A stretch of 64,000 nt of DNA, from the NCBI RefSeq assembly GCF_014874095.1, contig NZ_JADBEB010000001.1:2356001-2420000 (forward strand), read 5' to 3'. Positions 25,249 through 35,195 of the stretch are shown piece after piece. The position numbers and the translations under genes are program-made. The DNA comes from Plantactinospora soyae (GTDB lineage: Bacteria > Actinomycetota > Actinomycetes > Mycobacteriales > Micromonosporaceae). The stretch's first letter is position 1. Every line of letters begins with the position of its first letter. The notes under the pieces are model-generated. The model worked only from the letters and a program-made list of their open reading frames with translations, had not been told where the DNA came from and did not search any database.

Positions 25249-28200
25249 TCAGGTGGGCGGCAGGTAGCCGAGCTGCACCAGCCGGATGCCTTCCTTCCGG
25301 GTCACCAGTCGGCCCCGGCCGGGCGGCATCGGTCCCGGACGTACCGAACCGATCAGCGCACCCTCGTCCTTGCTTCCGGACATCACCAGACCGGGCGAGG
25401 AGAGCTCCCGGAGCCGCTGGATGATCGGCTCGTAGAGGGACCGCGAGGCGCCACCCGAGCGCCGGGTGAGCACCAGGTGCAGACCGACGTCCCGGGCCTG
25501 CGGGAGGTACTCGACCAGCGGCGTCAGCGGGTTGTTCGGGCCGGTGGCGACCAGGTCGTAGTCGTCGACCAGCACGAACAGCTCCGGCCCGGTCCACCAG
25601 GAGCGGTCCCGCAGCTGCTGCGGGGTGACGTCCGGGCCGGGCAGCCGACGCTGCATGTAACCGGCCACCGACTCGATCAGCTCGCTGGTCGCCGCGGCCG
25701 CGGTGCCGTACCCGATCAGGTGGTCGGACTGGACCACGCCCAGCAGGCTGCGCCGGAAGTCGACCAGGATCACCCGCGCCTGCTCCGGCGTGTACCGGGT
25801 GGTGATCGAGATGGCCAGCGCCCGCAGGAACGAGGACTTGCCGCACTCGGCGTCGCCGAAGAGCAGGAAGTGCGGCTCGGAGGCGAAGTCGATCGCCACC
25901 TGCTGGAGGTCCGCCTCGGAGATGCCGATCGGCAGCCGCAGGCCGGTCGCACCGGCCACGTCCAGATCGGCGTACGGCAGGATCGGCGGGAGCAGCCGTA
26001 CCCGGGGCGCCGGTGCACCGGCCCAGTTGCCGGCCACCGCCTTGACCAGTGCCTGGGTCTGCCCGCCGCCCAGGCTGGAGAGCTCCGGCAGAACGGTCAG
26101 GAAGTGCAGGCTCTCGGCCGTGATGCCCCGACCCGGCGACTTCTCCGGCACGTTCGCCGCCGCCTTGCGCGAGACGATCGAGTCGGTCGGGTCACCGAGC
26201 CGCAGCTCCAACCGGGATCCGAACAGGTCCCGGATCGCCGGCCGGAAGTCCATCCAGCGCGGCGCCGCGGCGATCACGTGCACGCCGTACGACAGGCCTC
26301 GGGTGGCGATGTCGGTGATCAGCGGCTCCATGTCGTCGTACTCGCCACGCAGGGTGGGCCAGCCGTCGACGACCAGGAAGACGTCGCCGAACGGGTCCGC
26401 GCCGACCCCGACCCCGCCCGCGGCGGCCCGCCGCTTGCGGTACGCCGGCATCGACTCCACGCCCAACTCGGCGAACCGCTGCTCACGCTCGTTGAGCAGG
26501 GTCGCGATCTCACCGACGGTACGCCGTACCGCCGCCGCCTCGGACCGTCCGGCGACCCCGCCGACGTGCGGCAGGTCGCGCAGCGCGGCCAGCGATCCGC
26601 CACCGAAGTCGAGGCAGTAGACCTGGACCTCGGCCGGTGTGTGGGTCAGGGCCAGGCCACAGACCAGGGTCCGCAGCAGGCTCGACTTGCCCGACTGCGG
26701 CCCACCGGCGATGGCGACGTGCCCGGCGCCACCCTCCAGGGACAGCCACAGCAGGTCACGCCGTTGCTCGTAGGGCTTGTCGATCAGGGCGACCGGCACC
26801 TGTAGGGCGCCGTGCAGTTCGGGGTTGCCGAAGGTGAGCCCACGGGTCGGGTCGGTGATGACCGGGCCGAGGATCTCGTCCAGGGCCGGTGCCAGGGACA
26901 GCGGTGGCAACCACACCTGGTGGGCCGGTGGGCCCTGGCCGACCAGTCGGGACACCATCACGTCGAGCAGGCTCTCGCCCTCGGGCTCCTCCGGCGCCGG
27001 CTTCGGAGCGACCGGCACCACCGGCTTCGGGACCGGCACGAGGTGGGTGGAGTACGACAGCAGCAGGGGACCGGTGTAGCCCTGCGCTCCCGGGCCGCTC
27101 GTGCTGGTCTTCTGGAACGGGCCGGAGACGTACGCCGCCTTGAACCGGATCAGTGGCTCGGTGCCGAACTTCAGGTAACCGTGTCCGGGCGCCCGGGGCA
27201 GTTCGTACGCGTCCGGCACGCCCAGTACCGCCCGGGACTCCAGTGCCGAGAAGGTCCGCAGACCGATCCGGTACGACAGGTGGGTGTCCAGCCCGCGCAG
27301 CCGGCCCTCCTCCAGCCGCTGCGAGGCGAGCAGCAGGTGTACGCCGAGCGACCGACCCAGCCGGCCGATCTGGACGAAGAGGTCGATGAAGTCGGGCTTG
27401 GCGCTGAGCAGCTCGGAGAACTCGTCACAGATGATCAGCAGCGAGGGGAGCGGTGCCAGCGCCGCCCCGCCGGACCGGGCCTTGTCGTAGTCCTTCAGGT
27501 TGGCGTAGTTGCCGGCCTTGCGGAGCAACTCCTGCCGCCGGATCATCTCGCCGTTGATCGCGTCGACCATCCGGTCGACCAGGGGTAGCTCGTCGGCCAG
27601 GTTGGTGATCACGGCGGCGGTGTGCGGCAACCGGTCCAGCGAGGCGAAGGTCGCGCCACCCTTGAAGTCGACCAGTACGAAGTTGAGCGCCTCGGAGGAG
27701 TGCGTCGCCGCCAGCCCGAGCACGAGGGTACGCAGCAGCTCGGACTTTCCGGAGCCGGTGGCGCCGATCAGCAGGCCGTGCGGGCCCATTCCGTCCTGGG
27801 CCGACTCCTTCAGGTCCAGGTCGATCGCGCCGCCGTCGGCGCCCACGCCAATCGGCACCCGCAGCTTGTCCCGGTTGGGTCGTGGCGCCCAGCCCTGTGC
27901 CGTACTGAAGTTCTCCGGGTCGCCGACGCCGAGCAACTCGCCGAGGGTCATCTCGGCGGCCAGCGGGGCGTCGGAGGAGCCCTTCTGGGCGACGGCGAGC
28001 CGCAGCGGGGCCAGCCGGCGGGCGACCGCCTCGGCCTCTTCGAGGCTGAGCCGGTCCGGGGTGCCGACCTCGGCCTGCCCGTCCATCGTGAAGGTGTTCA
28101 GCCGGCCGCCGGCCAGTTCCAGGACCAGGGTGGCGCGGTCCAGCAGCCGGGGCGGCGGGCTGTCCAGGTCGACGATGGTCACCGCGTCGATGCCGCTGTC

Positions 28201-29229
28201 GCCGGCCAGGTAGCTGGCCCCGTTGAGGTCGCCGCCGTCGAGCACGATCACCACGTGCGGGCCGTCGGTCGCCGGGCCGGACAGGCTGAACCGGGACCGG
28301 TTGCCGACCACGTCCTCGATGAGCTTCTCCAGCTCCACCGCCGAGCTGGCCACCATGCGTACCGGACCGAGCGCGTCGGTGCCGGTCGGGTGGTGCACGT
28401 GCGGGAGCCACTTGGCCCACTCCCACCGGGCCCGCCGTTCCGGCCCCGCGCAGATCGCGATCAGCAGTTCCTCGGGCGCGTGGAAGACCGAGAGCTGGGT
28501 GAGCACCGCCCGGGCCACCGCCTGGGGGTCGCCGCCGGCCGGATCGCGGGACTGGTCCCGCGCGCCCGGCGCGTTGCGGATGAAGACCCGGGCGAAGCCC
28601 CGGATGGAGAGCGCCACCGGCAGGTCCGGCACGACCGAGTACGCGTCGAGGAACCGGCGCAGCGCGCCGGCGGTCATCGGTTCGAGGTCCTCCAGCGGCC
28701 GGGTGACCGGCGGCACGAGCGGGGTGGCCAGGGTCTGCGGGCCGACCGCGACCCGGACCACGCCGAAGTCGCCGTCGCTGGGGCGGCGCTCCCAGACCCG
28801 GTAACTGCCCACAGTGGACCACAGTTGGGCCGGGTCGGGATGCCGGTAGAACAGGCCCGACCGCTGCTTCGACGCGGTCTCCCGGACCCGGCGCCGCAGC
28901 GTGGCCAGGTGTCGGAGGTACTCGCGCCGGGCGGCCATCATTTCCGACTTCTTCGGCGAACCTGACGAACTGCCCCACGACGACGCCACCATGGCCAGCG
29001 AGGAGATGCCGAACATCGCACCGACGACGTACGAGTAGGCGCCGCCGCCACGGCCGAACATCATCGCCATCGCGACCGAACCGCCGAGCATCGGCAGCAC
29101 CATCATCATCTGCTGCCACTTGCTGCCGGTGGCCTGGGGGATCTCCGGTGGCGGCTCGACGGTCAGTTCACCGGTCGGGATGTCCGGTGCCGGCCGCCGG
29201 GGAGGGCGCTTGATGACAACGGTACTCAC
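25249..29229 (-). CDS. eccC: ESX/type VII secretion ATPase EccC (EccCa-EccCb fused)
   Basis: This 1326-residue protein has two N-terminal membrane helices (about residues 40-85) and three FtsK/SpoIIIE ATPase domains. P-loops are G-A-T-G-S-G-K-S (489-496), G-G-P-Q-S-G-K-S (842-849) and G-D-A-E-C-G-K-S (1125-1132). Only the first domain has a full Walker B with Glu (I-I-C-D-E-F). The second reads V-V-D-G-W and the third V-D-D-Y, as in other EccC proteins, where the first ATPase drives export and the last binds substrates. The GTG at 29229 has GGAGGAG five bases upstream and is preferred over a longer reading. It is divergent from eccD. Confidence 0.95.
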   Translation of the reverse strand: MSTVVIKRPPRRPAPDIPTGELTVEPPPEIPQATGSKWQQMMMVLPMLGGSVAMAMMFGRGGGAYSYVVGAMFGISSLAMVASSWGSSSGSPKKSEMMAARREYLRHLATLRRRVRETASKQRSGLFYRHPDPAQLWSTVGSYRVWERRPSDGDFGVVRVAVGPQTLATPLVPPVTRPLEDLEPMTAGALRRFLDAYSVVPDLPVALSIRGFARVFIRNAPGARDQSRDPAGGDPQAVARAVLTQLSVFHAPEELLIAICAGPERRARWEWAKWLPHVHHPTGTDALGPVRMVASSAVELEKLIEDVVGNRSRFSLSGPATDGPHVVIVLDGGDLNGASYLAGDSGIDAVTIVDLDSPPPRLLDRATLVLELAGGRLNTFTMDGQAEVGTPDRLSLEEAEAVARRLAPLRLAVAQKGSSDAPLAAEMTLGELLGVGDPENFSTAQGWAPRPNRDKLRVPIGVGADGGAIDLDLKESAQDGMGPHGLLIGATGSGKSELLRTLVLGLAATHSSEALNFVLVDFKGGATFASLDRLPHTAAVITNLADELPLVDRMVDAINGEMIRRQELLRKAGNYANLKDYDKARSGGAALAPLPSLLIICDEFSELLSAKPDFIDLFVQIGRLGRSLGVHLLLASQRLEEGRLRGLDTHLSYRIGLRTFSALESRAVLGVPDAYELPRAPGHGYLKFGTEPLIRFKAAYVSGPFQKTSTSGPGAQGYTGPLLLSYSTHLVPVPKPVVPVAPKPAPEEPEGESLLDVMVSRLVGQGPPAHQVWLPPLSLAPALDEILGPVITDPTRGLTFGNPELHGALQVPVALIDKPYEQRRDLLWLSLEGGAGHVAIAGGPQSGKSSLLRTLVCGLALTHTPAEVQVYCLDFGGGSLAALRDLPHVGGVAGRSEAAAVRRTVGEIATLLNEREQRFAELGVESMPAYRKRRAAAGGVGVGADPFGDVFLVVDGWPTLRGEYDDMEPLITDIATRGLSYGVHVIAAAPRWMDFRPAIRDLFGSRLELRLGDPTDSIVSRKAAANVPEKSPGRGITAESLHFLTVLPELSSLGGGQTQALVKAVAGNWAGAPAPRVRLLPPILPYADLDVAGATGLRLPIGISEADLQQVAIDFASEPHFLLFGDAECGKSSFLRALAISITTRYTPEQARVILVDFRRSLLGVVQSDHLIGYGTAAAATSELIESVAGYMQRRLPGPDVTPQQLRDRSWWTGPELFVLVDDYDLVATGPNNPLTPLVEYLPQARDVGLHLVLTRRSGGASRSLYEPIIQRLRELSSPGLVMSGSKDEGALIGSVRPGPMPPGRGRLVTRKEGIRLVQLGYLPPT

Positions 29230-29529
29230 CGTGCTCCTCCACCCTGCCGACCAGCGGTTTCCCGCCGGAGTCGGCCGCCCGGCGGCGGGCCGGTGTCGAG
29301 CCTGCGGGCCCGTCCGGCGCGGTTGACACCGCACCGGCACTGGCTACCCGTGTCCATGTGAGACCTCCCCTAAGGCCGCGGCGATGGAGCAGTTATCCGG
29401 TGCCGGCGGGCCATTCGACGCGCCCGCGTCGCAAATGTCCTCGTGCTCGGTCGGACGAGCTTGCACCATCCTAGGTAAAGTGCGGTCGTCCGCGCAGCCA
29501 TGGGTTGCCCCCTCGATGGAGGACTGTCG
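29230..29529. promoter_or_regulatory. Divergent promoter region eccC / eccD
   Basis: These 300 bases separate the divergent eccC and eccD starts and must contain both promoters. The stretch 29450-29490 is relatively AT-rich for this window. I cannot assign -35/-10 elements. No WXG100-type (EsxA/B) small gene fits in the gap. Confidence 0.6.
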
Positions 29530-30957
29530 ATGAGTACCGGGCTTGCCCGCGTCACGATCAGCGCGCCGCAACGACGGGTGGACGTTGCGCTGCCCGAACA
29601 CCTGCCGCTGGCCGAACTTCTACCAGAGGTGCTGCGGCACGCCGGCGAAGGACTGGCGGACGACGGCGAGAAGCACGGCGGGTGGCTGCTGCGCCGGACC
29701 GACGGTGAACCGTTGGCCGCCGGCAAGGCTCTGCTGCCGCAGGGCATACGGGATGGTGACGTGCTTCATCTCGTACCGGCCCGGGCCCAGTGGCCGGAAC
29801 TGGAGTACGACGACGTCGTGGAGGCCATCGCCGACGGCGCCCGTCGACGTGGCAGCGCGTGGTCCGGGCGGAACACCCGGATCGGGACGCTGGGCGCCGC
29901 GGGTGGACTGCTCACCGTCGGGCTGCTCGCGGTGGTCGCCGGGGGCACGGTCTGGTCCCTGGGCGCCTTCGTCGCGCTCGGCACCGCCGTACTGCTGGCG
30001 GTCGGGGCCGTGGTGGCCTCCCGGGCGTACGGGGACGCGACGGCGGGCGCCGCACTGGGCGGGTACGCGATGCCGTTCGCCTTCTTCGGTGGTGCCCTGC
30101 TGGTGGCCTCCGGCGACCGGGTCGGGGTGCTCGGTCCGGTCGGCTGGCTCGGCGCGCCCGAGGCGCTGGCCGGCTCGGTGGCACTGCTCCTGATCGCCGT
30201 CCTGGGCCTGGTCGGGGTGGCCGCCGGGCTCCGGGTCTTCGCCGCCGGTGTCTCCGTCGGGTTGCTCGGCGCGGTGACCGCGCTCACCGGCTTCCTGCTG
30301 TCGGCCGCCGGATCCGCCGCCATCCTGATGGCCCTGCTGGTCTGTGCGATCGGCATGCTGCCGCTGCTGGCGATCCGGTTCGGCAAGCTGCCGATGCCGC
30401 CGATCACGCTGCCCACCGGTGCCGAGGCGGCGGAGGGCTTCAGCGCGGCCAGTTCCAGCCAGAGCGGCGTACGGGAGCGGCCGGACCGGGGACGCGTCTT
30501 CGCGGCGGTCGCCCGGACCGAGGAGATGCTCACCGGGATGCTGATCGGGCACGCGGTGCTGGCCGTCGCGGCGGCGCTGCTGCTGGTGGTCGCGGGCGGG
30601 TTCTCCGGCCGGCTGATGGTGGCGGTCTCGGCGGCGGCGCTGCTGCTCCGGTCCCGGCTCTTCGTCACGGTTCGGCAACGGGTTCCACTGGTGGTCGCCG
30701 GGGTCGTCTCGTTCGTGGTGCTCGGGATCGCCCTGCTGCTCCGGGTCCAGGAGACCGGCCTGCTCCTGATCACGGCCGGTGGGCTGGGGCTCGCCCTGCT
30801 GACCATCGGCGCCGGTGCGACGTACTCGAAGCGTGAGCCGGGGCCGTACCTCGGTCGGACCGCCGACATCGTCGACACCCTGATGGTGGTGGCGGTGGTG
30901 CCGGTGGCGTGCGCGGTGCTGGGTCTGTACGCCCAGGCGCGCAGCCTGATCGGCTGA
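29530..30957 (+). CDS. eccD: ESX/type VII secretion membrane channel protein EccD
   Basis: This 475-residue protein has an N-terminal ubiquitin-like domain (about residues 1-90; V-T-I-S-A-P-Q-R-R-V-D-V-A-L-P and I-R-D-G-D-V-L-H-L-V) followed by about eleven hydrophobic segments. This is the layout of EccD, the most hydrophobic component of the ESX inner-membrane complex. The ATG at 29530 has GGAGGA upstream; an earlier ATG at 29500 is in frame but lacks a ribosome site and is less likely. EccB, EccE and EsxA/B-like genes were not found near it. Together with eccC and mycP it shows that the strain has at least a partial ESX locus here, with other parts elsewhere. Confidence 0.92.
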   Translation: MSTGLARVTISAPQRRVDVALPEHLPLAELLPEVLRHAGEGLADDGEKHGGWLLRRTDGEPLAAGKALLPQGIRDGDVLHLVPARAQWPELEYDDVVEAIADGARRRGSAWSGRNTRIGTLGAAGGLLTVGLLAVVAGGTVWSLGAFVALGTAVLLAVGAVVASRAYGDATAGAALGGYAMPFAFFGGALLVASGDRVGVLGPVGWLGAPEALAGSVALLLIAVLGLVGVAAGLRVFAAGVSVGLLGAVTALTGFLLSAAGSAAILMALLVCAIGMLPLLAIRFGKLPMPPITLPTGAEAAEGFSAASSSQSGVRERPDRGRVFAAVARTEEMLTGMLIGHAVLAVAAALLLVVAGGFSGRLMVAVSAAALLLRSRLFVTVRQRVPLVVAGVVSFVVLGIALLLRVQETGLLLITAGGLGLALLTIGAGATYSKREPGPYLGRTADIVDTLMVVAVVPVACAVLGLYAQARSLIG

Positions 30958-30998
30958 ACCCCGGCCGTCCCCGGGGTGTTCGGGACGGATGGCACACG

Positions 30999-31048
30999 AC
31001 AGCCCTTGACCGATGAAGTCCGCTGGACTTCGGCCGGTCAAGGGCTGT
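30999..31048. terminator. Bidirectional hairpin between eccD and ppa
   Basis: The outer stem of 14 bp (ACAGCCCTTGACCG against CGGTCAAGGGCTGT) and an inner seven-base-pair stem (GAAGTCC/GGACTTC), joined by a short asymmetric bulge and a three-base loop, lie between the convergent eccD and ppa genes. Confidence 0.8.
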
Positions 31049-31072
31049 CGGCCTTGACGATTGGTTTCGGCG

Positions 31073-31579
31073 TCAGTGCGCCGACTCGCCCCGTTCGACG
31101 GCTTCCTGCTGGCGCCGGAAGGAGGCCCGGATCTCGGCCTCGGCCTCGGTCCGACCGACCCAGGTGGCGCCTTCGACTGATTTGCCCGGTTCCAGGTCCT
31201 TGTAGACCTCGAAGAAGTGCTGGATCTCCAGGCGGTCGAACTCACCGAGGTGGTGGATGTCCCGGAGGTGCTCCTGACGCGGGTCCTCGTACGGCACGCA
31301 GAGGACCTTGTCGTCGCCGCCCTTCTCGTCCGTCATCCGGAACATGCCGATCGTCCGGCACCGGATGAGGCAACCTGGGAACGTGGGTTCGGGTACCAGT
31401 ACCAGAGCGTCGAGGGGGTCACCGTCCTCGCCCAGTGTGCCTTCGATGAAACCGTAGTCAGCCGGGTACTGGGTCGACGTGAAGAGCGTGCGGTCCAGCC
31501 GGATTCGGCCGGTCGCGTGGTCCACCTCGTACTTGTTGCGGTGACCCTTTGGGATCTCAACCGTTACGTCGAAATCCAT
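31073..31579 (-). CDS. ppa: Inorganic pyrophosphatase (family I)
   Basis: This 168-residue cytoplasmic enzyme hydrolyses pyrophosphate to two phosphates and drives biosynthetic reactions. It begins [12 protein letters not shown]. It has the metal-binding signature D-G-D-P-L-D-A-L-V plus conserved K-Y-E-V-D and Y-P-A-D-Y-G-F-I, typical of family I enzymes. I start at the ATG at 31579, because the upstream extension lacks similarity and the length then fits the family. It is divergent from dacB across 159 bases. The ppa-dacB-protease-tilS-hpt-ftsH order is conserved in actinomycetes. Confidence 0.94.
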   Translation of the reverse strand: MDFDVTVEIPKGHRNKYEVDHATGRIRLDRTLFTSTQYPADYGFIEGTLGEDGDPLDALVLVPEPTFPGCLIRCRTIGMFRMTDEKGGDDKVLCVPYEDPRQEHLRDIHHLGEFDRLEIQHFFEVYKDLEPGKSVEGATWVGRTEAEAEIRASFRRQQEAVERGESAH

Positions 31580-31738
31580 CTCGCACGCTCCCTCGTTTGC
31601 CGGCGCTGGCCAACGGAACCACAACGTCGCATACCGGCGCGGGTGATCTGGCGATTCACCTGGTTCGCGCCGGCCGCCGTGCGGTGTTCGGACCAAAGTA
31701 GTGTCGCCTAGGCAGAATTCGACGGGGAGGAGGGGCCG

Positions 31739-34009
31739 GTGGGGAGTGAAGATTCACACTCGGACCTGACGGGTGAGAACCCGTCGGACCGTCCGCGCGG
31801 GCGTGTCGTGGTGCCCGGCGTCGGAGGGCCGCAACCCGCTGCGGGCTCGCTGCCGGCACGGGGCCGGGCCGTCGTGCCGCTGCCCACCACGCTGCCGATC
31901 CCGCCCTCGGCGACCCCGTCGGGCCCGCCGCAGCCGCCGGGCGAGGCGGCCAGGCCGCCCGGTGTTCCGGGCTGGGCCGGTCAGACCCTGCCGGTGTCGC
32001 CGGAGCGGTCGAGCCAGCCCACCCCCGCACCGCCCGGTCCGCCGGGCTGGGCCGGTCAGACCCTGCCCCTGATGCCGGGCCGCCCGGGCCAGCCGCCGTC
32101 CGTGCCCTCGGCTGGCGTTCCGGGCCGGGCCGGTCAGACGTCCCCCGCCGCGCCGGAGCGCCCCGGATGGTCGTCCGCGCCGCCGCCGGAGTGGCCGGGC
32201 CGGGCCGCGCCGGCCCAGCAGCAGGGCCTGGGAGGCCAGCCGCAGGGCCTGGCCGGACAGCCACCGGGACCGGCGGGCCAGCCGCAGAATTTGCCGGGCC
32301 AGCCGCCGGGTTCGCCCGGCCAGCCGCAGAATCTTGCCGGACCGGCGCAGTTCGGCCCACCGGACCGGCCGGGGGCACCCGGGCAGGGCCCGACCGCCTT
32401 CTCCGGGCAGGCCGGGCCGCAGGGCTGGGCGGGCCAGCCGGTCAATCCGGCACCGGGCGGCGAACCGCCGCCGGGAGGCCAGCCACCCGGCAGCCCACGA
32501 GCCGGCGGTACGCCGCCCGACGGGGCGCCGCCGGACGGCGTACCGGCGGGTCGGCCGCGTCGGCGGCGCGGCCTGGTTCTTACGCTCGCGGCCGTACTCG
32601 TGGTGGGTCTGGCGGTGGCCGGGGTGGTCGTGGTACGTCCCGGCCCGGTGGACGGCTGGCTGGGTGGCAACCCGGCCACGCCCGCCGCCGGGGCCGACCC
32701 GAGCGAGCCGCCGCCCCCGCCCGTGCTGACGGCCGCCGGAACCAGCGCCCCGGCCCCGACCCCCGAGGGGGTACGCGCCGCGCTCACCCCGCTGCTCACC
32801 TCGTCGGTACTGGGTGACGAGGTGAACATCTCGGTGGTCGACGCCGCCACCGGGGAGGCGCTCTACGAGAACGGGCAGGACACTCCGACGGTGCCGGCGT
32901 CGACGACGAAACTCGTCACCGCAGCGACCGTCCTGGCGGCCCGTGGGCCGGCCTACCGGATCCCCACCCGGGTCGTAGCCGGGCCGAATCCGGGCGAGGT
33001 GGTGATCATCGGAGCCGGCGATCCGACCCTGGCGGTGAACGCCACCGGCTGGTACCCGGGTGCGGGGCGGCTCGACCGGCTCGCCAACCAGGTGAAGAAG
33101 GCGCTCGGTGGCACCGCCCCGACGAAGGTGATCGTCGACGGCGGCCTCTTCCCCGGCCCGAAAGTCGGTCCGGGCTGGGACGCGGACGCCCACGTCGGCG
33201 GCTTCGGGGCGGTCATCACGGCGTTGATGACCGACGGCGCCCGGATCGACCCGGAGGACAAGGACCGGGGCCCGGAACGGTCGGACAAGCCAGACCAGGC
33301 CGCCGGCCGGTCCTTCGCCAAGCTGCTGGACCTGCCGAACTCGGCGGTGGTGACGGGCACCGCCCCGCCGCCCCCCACGGCCTCGCCGCCCGCCGGCGCC
33401 AGCGCCACCCCCGGAACGGTCGCCCCCGGCACCGAACTCGGCAAGATCCACTCGCCGCCGATGATCCGGCTGGTCGAGTTCATGCTCCGGGAGAGCGACA
33501 ACGTGGTGGCCGAGACGTTGGCCCGGCAGGTCGCGCTGGCCCGGAACAAGCCGGCCTCGTTCGAGGGGGCCGCGGTCGCGATGGACGAGATGGTCGCCGA
33601 ACTCGGCCTGCCGGAGGCGGAGAGTGCGCTCGCCGACGGCAGCGGCCTGTCCCGCTCCAACCGGGTCACCCCCGGACTGCTGACGGACGTGCTCGCGCTG
33701 GCCGCCAAGGGAACCCGACCGGAACTCGCGGGCCTGTTCCCCGGGCTGCCGGTGGCGGCCTGGTCGGGCACGCTCGACGACCGGTTCGAGCGCGCCGGCG
33801 AGCGTCCGACCGAGGCCGGAGCGGGAGTCGTACGGGCCAAGACCGGCACCCTGAGCGGAGTGCACGCGATCTCCGGCGTGGTGACGACGCTCGACGGCCG
33901 GCTGCTCGCGTTCGCGGTGCTCGCCAACAAGGTGCCGGGCGGTCAGGAGCAGGCGCAGCCCGAGCTGGACCGGATCGCGACCGCCCTGGCACAGTGCGGC
34001 TGCCGCTGA
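31739..34009 (+). CDS. dacB: D-alanyl-D-alanine carboxypeptidase/endopeptidase (PBP4, S13) with long proline-rich N-terminus
   Basis: This 756-residue protein has a strong GGGAGGAGGGG ribosome site before GTG. Residues 1-275 are a cytoplasmic low-complexity region rich in Pro, Gly and Gln, with repeated G-W-A-G-Q-T and G-Q-P-Q units. One membrane span follows (about 278-300), then the peptidase domain. Catalytic motifs are S388-x-x-K391 in P-A-S-T-T-K, S586-D-N and K701-T-G, giving the S13 layout with the large insertion between SxxK and SxN. It trims cell-wall peptides outside the membrane. The disordered cytoplasmic tail is much longer than in Escherichia coli PBP4 and may bind division or signalling proteins (inference). 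Confidence 0.92.
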   Translation: MGSEDSHSDLTGENPSDRPRGRVVVPGVGGPQPAAGSLPARGRAVVPLPTTLPIPPSATPSGPPQPPGEAARPPGVPGWAGQTLPVSPERSSQPTPAPPGPPGWAGQTLPLMPGRPGQPPSVPSAGVPGRAGQTSPAAPERPGWSSAPPPEWPGRAAPAQQQGLGGQPQGLAGQPPGPAGQPQNLPGQPPGSPGQPQNLAGPAQFGPPDRPGAPGQGPTAFSGQAGPQGWAGQPVNPAPGGEPPPGGQPPGSPRAGGTPPDGAPPDGVPAGRPRRRRGLVLTLAAVLVVGLAVAGVVVVRPGPVDGWLGGNPATPAAGADPSEPPPPPVLTAAGTSAPAPTPEGVRAALTPLLTSSVLGDEVNISVVDAATGEALYENGQDTPTVPASTTKLVTAATVLAARGPAYRIPTRVVAGPNPGEVVIIGAGDPTLAVNATGWYPGAGRLDRLANQVKKALGGTAPTKVIVDGGLFPGPKVGPGWDADAHVGGFGAVITALMTDGARIDPEDKDRGPERSDKPDQAAGRSFAKLLDLPNSAVVTGTAPPPPTASPPAGASATPGTVAPGTELGKIHSPPMIRLVEFMLRESDNVVAETLARQVALARNKPASFEGAAVAMDEMVAELGLPEAESALADGSGLSRSNRVTPGLLTDVLALAAKGTRPELAGLFPGLPVAAWSGTLDDRFERAGERPTEAGAGVVRAKTGTLSGVHAISGVVTTLDGRLLAFAVLANKVPGGQEQAQPELDRIATALAQCGCR

Positions 34010-34018
34010 GCTGAGATG

Positions 34019-34070
34019 TTAGGAAGGGGCCCTTCTTATACAAAAAGCGATAAGAAGGGCCCCTTCCTTA
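34019..34070. repeat. 52-bp interrupted palindrome, copy 2
   Basis: Arms 34019-34038 and 34051-34070 pair at 19 of 20 positions around the 12-base spacer TACAAAAAGCGA. The layout is identical to copy 1 at 7009-7060. It lies ten bases after the dacB stop and 41 before the zinc protease start, where it could fold into a terminator-like hairpin. Confidence 0.87.
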
Positions 34071-34111
34071 CCGCAGGGTGGGGGTGTTGTGATCCGGGTA
34101 CGGTGGGATGC

Positions 34112-35182
34112 ATGGCGCAGTTCGTGGACTGGGATCTGGCCGCCGCCACCGCCGGGGCGTTGGGAAAATCGGGACCTCGGGTCTCCTACGACGAGGCCAC
34201 CGAGGTGGTCGCCGATCTACGGCGGCTGACGGACGAGGCAGCCGGGCACGTGCTGGCGTACACCGGGCTGCGGCCACAGGTCGCCCATCCACCGGTACGG
34301 GTGGTGGACCGCCGGGACTGGGCGGCCACCAACATCGCCGGGCTGCGTGAGGTGATCACCCCGCTGATCAACCGGCTCTCCGGCGACAAACCGCCGGGGC
34401 TGATCAGTGACACGATCGGGTCCCGGCTGACCGGCGTACAGGCCGGTACGGTGCTCGCGTACCTCTCGGGACGGGTGCTCGGCCAGTACGAGGTCTTCTC
34501 CGCCGATCCGGGGCAACTGCTGCTGGTCGCGCCCAACATCGTCGAGGTCGAGCGGAAGTTGCAGGCCGACCCCCGGGACTTCCGGCTCTGGGTCTGCCTG
34601 CACGAGGTCACCCACCGCACCCAGTTCACGGCGGTGCCGTGGATGCGTGGGCACTTCCTCGGCGAGGTGCAGGCGTTCGTCGACGCCTCGCAGGCAGGTG
34701 GCGACAACTTCCTGGACCGGCTGCGCCGGGGCGTCAGTACGCTCTCCGACTCGGTCCGCAACCCGGAGAGCCGGGCCAGCGTGCTGGACATCGTGCAGAC
34801 GCCGGGGCAGCGGGCCGTACTGGACCGGCTGACGGCGCTGATGACCCTCCTGGAGGGGCACGCGGAGTTCGTGATGGACGGCGTGGGGCCGGAGGTCATT
34901 CCGAGCGTGGAGACGATCCGGGCCCGGTTCAACCGGCGCCGGGAGTCGGGCAACCCGCTGGAGAAGGCGATCCGCAAGCTGCTCGGCGTGGACGTGAAGA
35001 TGCGCCAGTACGCCGAGGGGCGGAAGTTCGTGCACGGGGTGGTGGACCGGGTCGGGATGGAGGGCTTCAACCGGATCTTCAGTTCACCGCTCACCCTGCC
35101 CCGGCTGGAGGAACTCTCCGACCCCGATGCCTGGGTCGCCCGGGTGCACGGTCCGGTCGGGCCGATCGCCGCCACCGGCTGA
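34112..35182 (+). CDS. Zinc-dependent metalloprotease of the actinobacterial HExxH family (TIGR03624-like)
   Basis: This 356-residue protein carries H164-E-V-T-H168 in C-L-H-E-V-T-H-R-T-Q, the zincin signature. It begins M-A-Q-F-V-D-W-D-L-A, matching a family found in nearly all actinomycetes next to dacB and tilS. It has no signal peptide or membrane span. Its physiological substrate is not established as far as I know. I start at the ATG at 34112, past the palindromic repeat; longer in-frame readings would translate the repeat itself. The stop lies 13 bases before the tilS start. Confidence 0.86.
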   Translation: MAQFVDWDLAAATAGALGKSGPRVSYDEATEVVADLRRLTDEAAGHVLAYTGLRPQVAHPPVRVVDRRDWAATNIAGLREVITPLINRLSGDKPPGLISDTIGSRLTGVQAGTVLAYLSGRVLGQYEVFSADPGQLLLVAPNIVEVERKLQADPRDFRLWVCLHEVTHRTQFTAVPWMRGHFLGEVQAFVDASQAGGDNFLDRLRRGVSTLSDSVRNPESRASVLDIVQTPGQRAVLDRLTALMTLLEGHAEFVMDGVGPEVIPSVETIRARFNRRRESGNPLEKAIRKLLGVDVKMRQYAEGRKFVHGVVDRVGMEGFNRIFSSPLTLPRLEELSDPDAWVARVHGPVGPIAATG

Positions 35183-35195
35183 GGCGGAATCCTTC

